A DNA stretch of 64,000 bases. It comes from Dacryopinax spathularia. Lineage: Eukaryota > Basidiomycota > Dacrymycetes > Dacrymycetales > Dacrymycetaceae. Positions 57,801 to 64,000 of this stretch are shown here, piece by piece. A program made the translations under genes and the position numbers. The notes below the pieces were generated by a model. That model ran no database searches. It worked only from the letters and a program-made list of their open reading frames with translations, and was not told the DNA's origin. The stretch lies in contig JBBPFI010000008.1 in the NCBI GenBank assembly GCA_037974965.1, forward strand, positions 1,178,001-1,242,000. The letters are read 5' to 3'. The stretch's first letter is position 1. Each line of letters begins with the position of its first letter.

Positions 57801-58658
57801 GAACGTCCTGAATGCCCCACTCCGACGGCGGCTGAAGTGGTACTATGAAGGGAAGCAAACCGATTTTGAAGTACCGATTTGGATCGCGTTGAAGTCCGCA
57901 AGAGCTGTTGTCAAGGTGGAATACTACAAGGACGGGATGAACGCTGGTCACCCATTTGAACCTGTGTTTGTGGAGCCCGAGGCTGTCTCCGCGGCGTTGA
58001 TTCGGAAATATGGCTGGGTAGCCACGGCTCGACCTGGCGAGTGCACCGTCGTGGTGAGCACAAGTATCCAGTGATCTCAGGAGGGTATCTGACGATTAGC
58101 AGTTCTCCCACGGTCCCTATCGGTGTCGCAAATGCCAGGCGACCAACCATCCGTTTGATCCGCAGACACGGTCTGCCCGCAAGGGCGCCCGCAAGTCTCG
58201 GTTGAAACCCAAGCCAGAAGTTCACCCTGGCTTTCACGTTAGGAGGAACCCATCCGATGTGCCAAACAATGACAACGAGAAAGGAGAGGTCCCATGGTAC
58301 CGGATGACGGAAATATGCATGGCAGTTCCGTTCGCAAAGTGCCTTGCCTGTTCGGATCGAGGTCGCGCTTGCGAGTATTGCACCATGGGTATGAGGAACA
58401 GTAGGTGGATGACCAGGGAGATTGAACAATAGCTAACGTATATCAGTCCCGCGGCCGATCTGGTTCCAGCCTGACAACAAGTGGTCCGGCGGAACGGCGC
58501 CCAGCTGGGCCGAGATGTACAAGTGGTTGGCGGAACTGCAGGGATGGATGGAGCAGCGACCATTGACGAAGCACCAAAGGAAGTGGAACGGAATGACCGA
58601 AAACACGCAACGAGTGAGGACGAAGACATGGACTCGGCATGATAGAATCATTAATTAG
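54891..58658 (+). CDS. 1,192-residue unknown protein, C-terminal CxxC clusters
   Basis: I do not recognise the family. Exons 54891-55670, 55720-56655, 56701-58053, 58103-58400 and 58447-58658 keep phase throughout; introns are 49, 45, 49 and 46 nt. Residues 1-~590 are globular and mostly helical (LKDALHYWSQSVDLIWK, IQYWLDAANVLW, WMQIQLIQHMRYATEI, QLWARCMMDLAIKK). About 600-860 are disordered, with an acidic run (RLDEEEEEEAGPSS). A folded domain from ~930 (RRRLKWYYEGKQTDFEVP) leads to cysteine motifs: YRCRKCQATNHPFDP, then AKCLACSDRGRACEYC, a CxxC-x6-CxxC zinc-type cluster. After a short Trp-rich end (IWFQPDNKWSGG) comes a basic tail. The 45-nt intron skips an in-frame TAA at 56680 and would otherwise split the gene. 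It is divergent from PIF1. A DNA- or RNA-binding role is a guess from the cysteines only. Confidence 0.65.
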
Positions 58659-60074
58659 TTCTCCGCATTATTGGGCGTCTCACTCTAGCAGTGAGACATG
58701 ATGATACAGAAGCGAATGCTATGCGTCTGGGTGTCATCATGTCATGCTATTGTCCTTCAACACCATGTTTGGGTGAGACTGACGATGTTTGGGCGAGCCA
58801 TACAATTAATGTGAGAAGGCTGTATGCGGCCAGCCAAGCGCACGCTAGGCAATCCGTTCCAAGCTAATCCGGTTTTCGCTCTCACAGGATAGCGGGCATC
58901 CTGGTTGAGCTTCCACCCCAAGTCCCGACCAACTGAAGCACATAGCCTAACACCCCGTAGCCTGTCGGGAACCTTCATTGCATCCCTCCAAGGCTACACC
59001 ATGCCGCCCTTGAATACTACTCAAGGTCGTATGTACGCCGTTGATGCCCATCCTGCCCGGCACAGGGTACACGCTGAGCAAGTGCCATGCTGTTCTAGAA
59101 TGGGAATACTGCGATGTACGTCCCCTTCAGTCCTCCCACACATTATCCAGTGTCCGATTGAGGGAGAGAGCGCTTATCGCCTTCAGTACCGCTTACGGTG
59201 CGCGAGGGAGGGGACATGGTTGGGAAAGATCATGCTGCTCGACAAGAGGTATGCGGCGAGGTACGTCCCCTCCCACTTGGGTAGTCCCACCCCTCACTGA
59301 ACGTCCCATCCAGCTCGAAAACGCCCATCCTTTGCGGTACTGGCTGCTGTGCGCAAGGGAGGGGATGTGGTTGAGCAAGTCCCATGCTGCTCGACAAGGG
59401 GTATGCGGAGGGTACGTTCCGCCTCGCTTGCCTACTCCCACCCCTCACTGAACATCCCATCCAGCTCGAAAACGACCATTCTGTGCGGTAATGGGCGCTG
59501 TGCGCGAGGGAGGGGACGTGGTCAGGCAAGTCCCATGCTGCTCGACAAGGGGTATGCGACAAGGTACGTCCCCTCCCACTTGGGCATTCCCACCCCTCAC
59601 TGATCGTCCCATCCAGCTCGAAAACGCCCATTCTGTGCGGTACTGGCTGCTGTGCGCGATGGAGGGGACGTGGTTGAGCAAGTCCCATGCTGCTCGACAG
59701 GTGGTATGACGGACGGTACGTTCCGCCCCGCTTGGCTACTCCCACACCTCATTGATCGTCGTGCGGATCATATACTGCGCAATGCCGGCGATATATCTTC
59801 GCGACACCAATACTGGGCGGGGCATGCCGTTCAGTGTATTCCCTTCCATGCTGCTCACGACATGGTAGAGAGATGTAGTGTCAATGCGCTGTGGTGTCGA
59901 GCCCATGACATACGAGCTGTCTTAACAGGGTGAGGTGCGTGAGAGCAGGCGGTGCGATTACAGAAAGACACGTTTCATTTAAAAGCGCTGTATTTACAGG
60001 TTTCATCCTTGTATCTTAGTTAGCTGGCTAGGGCCTTGCCCTCATGTTGAATATGCAGGCACTGCGGCAGCGAA
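58659..60074. other. Intergenic containing minisatellite array 2
   Basis: Apart from the array at 59180-59760 no feature is recognised. Frames open here are repeat-derived. Confidence 0.6.
59180..59760 (-). repeat. ~150-bp minisatellite array 2 (about 3.8 units, inverted relative to array 1)
   Basis: Units are spaced about 150 bp (cattctgtgcggtactgg-type word at 59328, 59479 and 59629). They carry the reverse complement of the array 1 words: ctcgacaaggggtatgcg, cccacccctcactga and catccagctcgaaaacg. Units within and between arrays differ by scattered substitutions. Confidence 0.9.
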
Positions 60075-61647
60075 CTACGCCCTATCCGTGCGATACACTC
60101 CACTGCCAAAAGTCACCGCAGGCGCGGGGGGTTTGCCTATCTCTGCGGAGCGGTTGGGGGAGCTCTGGTAGCTCATATCGCTGACGTCGTTGGAGAGGAT
60201 GGTGTTGTACAACCCGGTGGCAAAGGCAAGAGCAACGGCGGGACTGGCTCCAAAAAGCAGTGTTTTGAAGGCTCGGACATGTGTGCCATCAGTATTGACC
60301 GTAAATTGGGGACCGTACAGAGCCATGAAGTAGCAATGGCAACAGGATTTTTTGGCGCACACAGCCAAAGGGAGGGGTCGCTAGGAGGGATTAGAAGAGA
60401 GCAAGGCGAGAAGGCAGCCACGATGGCACACCTCGAGAGCCTTGCGAAGTGCACGACAGCCATCGATTGCAGCGTAGAGATTGCAGCGACGGTCGAGATG
60501 CATACAGCCTTTCCGACATACACGTTCAGACTTTGACGCATGTCGCATCATCATCATCAATATGGTTTCACAGTGTGCACTTAGCCAAAAGCCGCTGGTA
60601 GTGGCATATCTCTGGAAGTCGCGCAACAAGTCTGTATCGAGTGTAAGTTGCTGGTCCCGATTAGGAAAGAAGTTCGGGTTGGTGATCTTCCAAAGCCAAT
60701 TAACGACCTGATCTCGCTGGACCGGGGTGAGGATGAGTGCAGGCATCATTTGCGCGGTGATGTGGTAGGTCGTCGGCGTCCACGGATTCTGGGAGCGTGC
60801 AGCGAACTTGTTCAAACATGTGCGAGGTGCTTCAAAGAAAGCGGCGATATTGCTGAGTAGGGTTTTGATGATGGGGCCTATCTCAGGCTGCTCATCCTCT
60901 CCATCTGAGTCTGCCAAAACTGACAGGACCTCATCATCAGCGGCATCCGATGGAGGTGGTGAGGAACGCGCGCATCCCTCGGGCTCGGGGGCTGCGCCAG
61001 TTTGGAAGCCATACGCAGGATTGCCATTAGCGCCTATGAGGTATGTCAGGTTGATGTGGAAGACAGAAAGGAAAGCACGTACTCAAGCGCGCCGCAAGTC
61101 CATATCCAGGGTTACACAGCAGGGCAGATAGGATATAAACGAGGCCCGCAGCGGGAATTTGGGAACCAGAGGCTGGGCGGTAGAAGAGGGCCGACAGTGC
61201 TTCCAAATAGAAGACAAAATCCGCCATATTCTGTTGGAACAACGAGGGAGATAAGCGCTGTTGACCCTCATCATGATGGTGTATTTTGAGGTTGCACGCT
61301 CGAAGATTCGTGAGAAGACGGGACAACAGTGCAGACCACACCGAAGAATTGTTGTGGGTAAGGACTACACGGTTCTCTGCCCTGCAATGGGCAAGCCTCC
61401 GCCATTTGGTCTTGGCACGCCAGGCGCGGTCTTGTTGGGTAAAGAGTTGCCCAAGGTACGTATGGAAGGCCGAACCGGGCTGGAGCTGAACGACAATCTC
61501 CAGAGCGGGTAAAGTGGCATCGACAACCGGTTTGGACGCAAATTGATCAAGAAGATTGCGGAGAAATTGTCCATCGAGAACGCGATCAAGTGAATTCAAC
61601 CGATCGGCGAACTTCTGGTTATTGTTGCAAAGAACGAACCGGATCAT
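60075..61647 (-). CDS. 490-residue unknown protein
   Basis: Three exons (61647-61083, 61033-60432, 60380-60075) with 49- and 51-nt introns, in phase. The family is not recognised. Exon 1 is helical (QKFADRLNSLDRVLDGQFL, SVWSALLSRLLTNLRAC, MADFVFYLEALSALFY). A flexible Pro/Ser and acidic linker (SPPPSDAADDE, DSDGEDEQPEIG) separates it from a second helical region (IIKTLLSNIAAFFEA, QVVNWLWKITNPNFFPN). Cysteine-containing segments follow: RVCRKGCMHLDRRC and AKKSCCHCYFM. The start at 61647 is uncertain, since the frame stays open a little upstream (TRCRC). No evidence of damage. Confidence 0.55.
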
Positions 61648-61797
61648 ACACCTGCAACGGGTCTGGGTGAGAGGGAGTAGGGGCAGAAGTCAAAAGTAGA
61701 GGACACGAACTCCAAAGAGGTATTGCGAAAGCGGAAAAGGGACAGGACTCGGTGGGTGTACGATGCAATCGTGGGTTCACGAGCTAGTTGGATCCCT

Positions 61798-62622
61798 CTA
61801 GCTGCTGGTCAGAGGTAGGCAACGCACAGAGAGAGCTGGAACGCACTGTCCGTTGATCGATCCGATAAGCCCACAAACCTCCTCGTCGGTCATGTAGCCG
61901 ATCTCAGCAATGGACCAGCCCCCGGAACGGCCAGCCTCGATTGTCCCGCAGGTGGTATTCCTGGCTATGAGAAGGGTACTCGTATTATGATCCCCAGTAA
62001 TCATAGGTAGGAAGGGGGGGTCCTGAAGGATATGGCAAAGAGTGTCGGAAGGGCGGTACCTGAGGGGGTCCGCGGTGACAATGTCGGGAGTTGTGTTTTC
62101 GGGCAAACCGACCATTGCGACGGCTGGTATCGCGGCGGACTCCCCACTATCGGAGCCCCACGACAAGCAGAGACTAAGTGCCTTGCAGAAAACGATGTCG
62201 TGATGATCTGTGCCGCAAGTTGACGGAGCCTTGGGCCCAATGGTTTGGTCGTACCCTTGAACGATAGGTTGGACGATGCTCAACAATGCTGCGAGCCTAT
62301 CTGTGGGCCAGCCAGGGCAGTCAGTTTGCAGGCTGCCATGTAGTGAAGACATTATCTCGAGGAGGGTGCTGAAGGGGGAGAATGAAGCGAGTGAAGGGGC
62401 GCAGTGGCGGAAGATAGCTTTTTGTAGTTGAATACAGGCGGGCGGTTCCTGAGTCACAGTGACAAAGGCGAGAAGCGCGTACTCGCATATGACGGATAAC
62501 TTCTGGTCTTCTTGCACAGCCTTGCATTGTGGTTCTTCGATAGTGCGGGTGTGGCAAGGAGAAGGGGCTGAGATTCCGGCAACTAGAATGACAATGGGGA
62601 TCACCGGCAACAATAATGACAA
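61798..62622 (-). CDS. Putative secreted cysteine-containing protein
   Basis: A single-exon frame of 274 residues. It begins with a hydrophobic signal-like segment (MSLLLPVIPIVILVAGISA) and has about a dozen cysteines plus several N-glycosylation sequons (ENTTP, HNTST, RNTTC). No family is recognised. Alternatively it is the 5' part of the gene at 60075-61647, joined through a longer intron, in which case the hydrophobic start would be fortuitous. Lack of introns, unusual in this window, lowers confidence. Confidence 0.4.
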   Translation of the reverse strand: MSLLLPVIPIVILVAGISAPSPCHTRTIEEPQCKAVQEDQKLSVICEYALLAFVTVTQEPPACIQLQKAIFRHCAPSLASFSPFSTLLEIMSSLHGSLQTDCPGWPTDRLAALLSIVQPIVQGYDQTIGPKAPSTCGTDHHDIVFCKALSLCLSWGSDSGESAAIPAVAMVGLPENTTPDIVTADPLRYRPSDTLCHILQDPPFLPMITGDHNTSTLLIARNTTCGTIEAGRSGGWSIAEIGYMTDEEVCGLIGSINGQCVPALSVRCLPLTSS

Positions 62623-63047
62623 TGGAGATCAATTATATTGAGGGCACGTGGTGCAGCTTCCTTGAGTGGAAGGAAATAGATTCAGCATCCGTTGTAGAGA
62701 AGACGAGAAATGGTTAAAATAGAAGGATGGGTGCAGCACCCTAGTTGCACAGGGTCCTCGCAAGGCGGAATCCCTGGTCAACAACCAGGTTTTCTCGGAC
62801 GGTCCAAAATTGCATCCGGATCGGCACAAGCGCCGGATTATCTTTCGGTTGGGTACACTTAGTCATCGATTATGACTATTCCGTGTCCGAGTCATCCGCG
62901 GACACGGAGTGCCCGTGCTTCGGTGCTTCGATTAGGGTTCGTTATGCCAGCTACAATATTAACCGTGCGTTATGCCTTGCACGATGAGTTGCGACCCGTT
63001 TCCCCTCTTTCTCCTACCACCATTCGACTTCGAGTACGTTATACGTG
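62623..63047. other. Divergent intergenic upstream of GRF gene
   Basis: No gene supported; promoter region for genes on both sides. Confidence 0.4.
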
Positions 63048-63969
63048 ATGGACGCTGCCGCCGCCGGTGATATCGACGACAAGGCGACGATGCCCTGGCT
63101 CTATTGCAAGTGTGGGGTCTGTTGCGCTCTCCACGTTAGCGAGGCTCCCGGCAGCGAGGGGAACCTTTTCTATAGTAAGTACGACCTCACTATATGCGCA
63201 TATATGCTGACGTTTCGTTGTCAGAATGTCCCAAAGTGAGGTTTGACACGAAGTGCGATGTGAACGGTGCGTTCTCGAGTTCGCCTCGACATGGTTATGC
63301 TGATTCGTTTTAGTGTGGGTCTCCGACGTCGCGGTGAAGTGCGACGTGCCGGTCGACGCGACTATTATTCCCCCTCGCAAGCCGGGGCATCGTCGTTTGC
63401 TCTCCGAGGGCGTGGAAATCGCGTCGGGCGACTTGTTGTGCCCGGCCGAGGAGAAGGTGTTGGCTTCGTTGCCCGGCAGTGTTCTCCGCCGCGATGTCGC
63501 GGCGGGCTTGAAGTGCACCGCTGGGGAAGCGGGTCTCGAAGCGGAGGTACGCGAGGAGAAAGCGTTGAAAACTGGCGGTGCGCACGGCCTATCCGAGAAG
63601 GTCGTGGCGGAGGGTGTGGATGAAGCGGATCGCGCGAGCGTGCGTTTTTTCTTTTGTGCTTCTTGTACCCAGTTGAACGTTGTCTAGAGCGTCTCCACGA
63701 CGTTTTCCGAGTTGTTCGAGGACGACAAGCTGCCTGTCTCGGAGGAGATGTTGGGCGCATTGAAAGGGTTGCCTAGCTTGTTCGACGGGTCGACGGACGA
63801 GATGCATGTCTCCTCCGATGTCGTTCGCTTGTGCCACGATTTGCCCGACGTTGTCGGTGAGCTCGTCAAGCGCGTTCAGAAGGCGGAGAAGAGGGTGAAG
63901 AAGCGGGACAAGGAGTTGCGCATGTATCGTGCTTTCGTGGAGCGTGTTGGGGGCGAGGAAGACGTGTGA
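63048..63969 (+). CDS. GRF-type zinc-finger protein with C-terminal coiled coil
   Basis: A 258-residue protein from four exons: 63048-63174, 63225-63266, 63314-63639 and 63688-63969. Splicing of exons 1-3 builds a GRF zinc finger: YCKCGVCCALHVSEAPG, then NLFYKCPK, then KCDVNVWVSD. This is the C-x-C...F-Y-x-C-P...C...W-x-D pattern of a finger that binds single-stranded nucleic acid in topoisomerase III, NEIL3 and APE2, and in small fungal proteins. A middle region of ~120 residues is not recognised. The C-terminus (ELVKRVQKAEKRVKKRDKE) is a strongly charged coiled coil, so the protein probably self-associates. Start: the ATG at 63048 is the only one before the finger. The first intron contains a near-palindrome (tatatgcgcatatatgc). 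Confidence 0.8.
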
Positions 63970-64000
63970 GTCAGTAATAATCAAGTGGTTCGTGTAGTGT

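Overview
The window reads as nuclear DNA of a basidiomycete fungus, most likely a tremellomycete. Nearly every gene is cut by several short introns (about 45-80 nt, GT/GC...AG, with CTRAY-type branch sites), genes are moderately GC-rich, and the recognisable proteins are fungal types: Ssp120-like EF-hand protein, DOP1, RAD9, PIF1, alpha-kinase, NB-ARC/TPR NLR-like protein and SVOP-like MFS transporter. Splice structures were built by eye from reading frame, splice consensus and family conservation; single-base boundaries can be wrong.

Layout. 1-1491 (-) is the 5' part of a gene with a Rap1/TERF2IP-like Myb domain, followed by 5.6 kb with no gene I can support. 7095-8029 (-) is a Roadblock/LC7 protein. 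8548-10439 (-) is a decayed copy of the NLR-like gene found whole at 17468-20710 (+). Between these two lie an SSP120 homologue (11390-12778) and an MFS transporter (13858-15936). A secreted agmatinase (21301-23522, +) converges on DOP1 (23964-31228, -).

The middle (about 26-38 kb) is a mosaic of segmental duplications. DOP1 carries a 706-bp internal tandem duplication and an in-frame stop. Its 5' half and promoter are repeated in inverted orientation at 34093-37420, with further stops. A 5'-truncated inverted copy of the MFS transporter sits in the spacer between the DOP1 arms. A 360-370-bp direct repeat brackets the second DOP1 copy, and a diverged block from upstream of the NLR gene reappears at 37.9-38.2 kb.

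The right part holds an F-box gene and a small unknown gene, then about 17.6 kb bracketed by two opposite-facing arrays of a ~150-bp minisatellite (41150-41570 and 59180-59760). Inside are an alpha-type protein kinase, an element-derived retroviral-type integrase gene, RAD9, an unknown spliced gene, a PIF1-family helicase, and a divergent gene for a 1,192-residue unknown protein ending in cysteine clusters. Beyond the second array come a 490-residue unknown protein, a secreted cysteine-containing protein and a GRF zinc-finger protein.

No operon logic applies. The common themes are (i) genome-maintenance genes on the right (RAD9, PIF1, GRF finger), (ii) an immune-type STAND receptor and its fossil on the left, and (iii) recent, ongoing rearrangement around DOP1.
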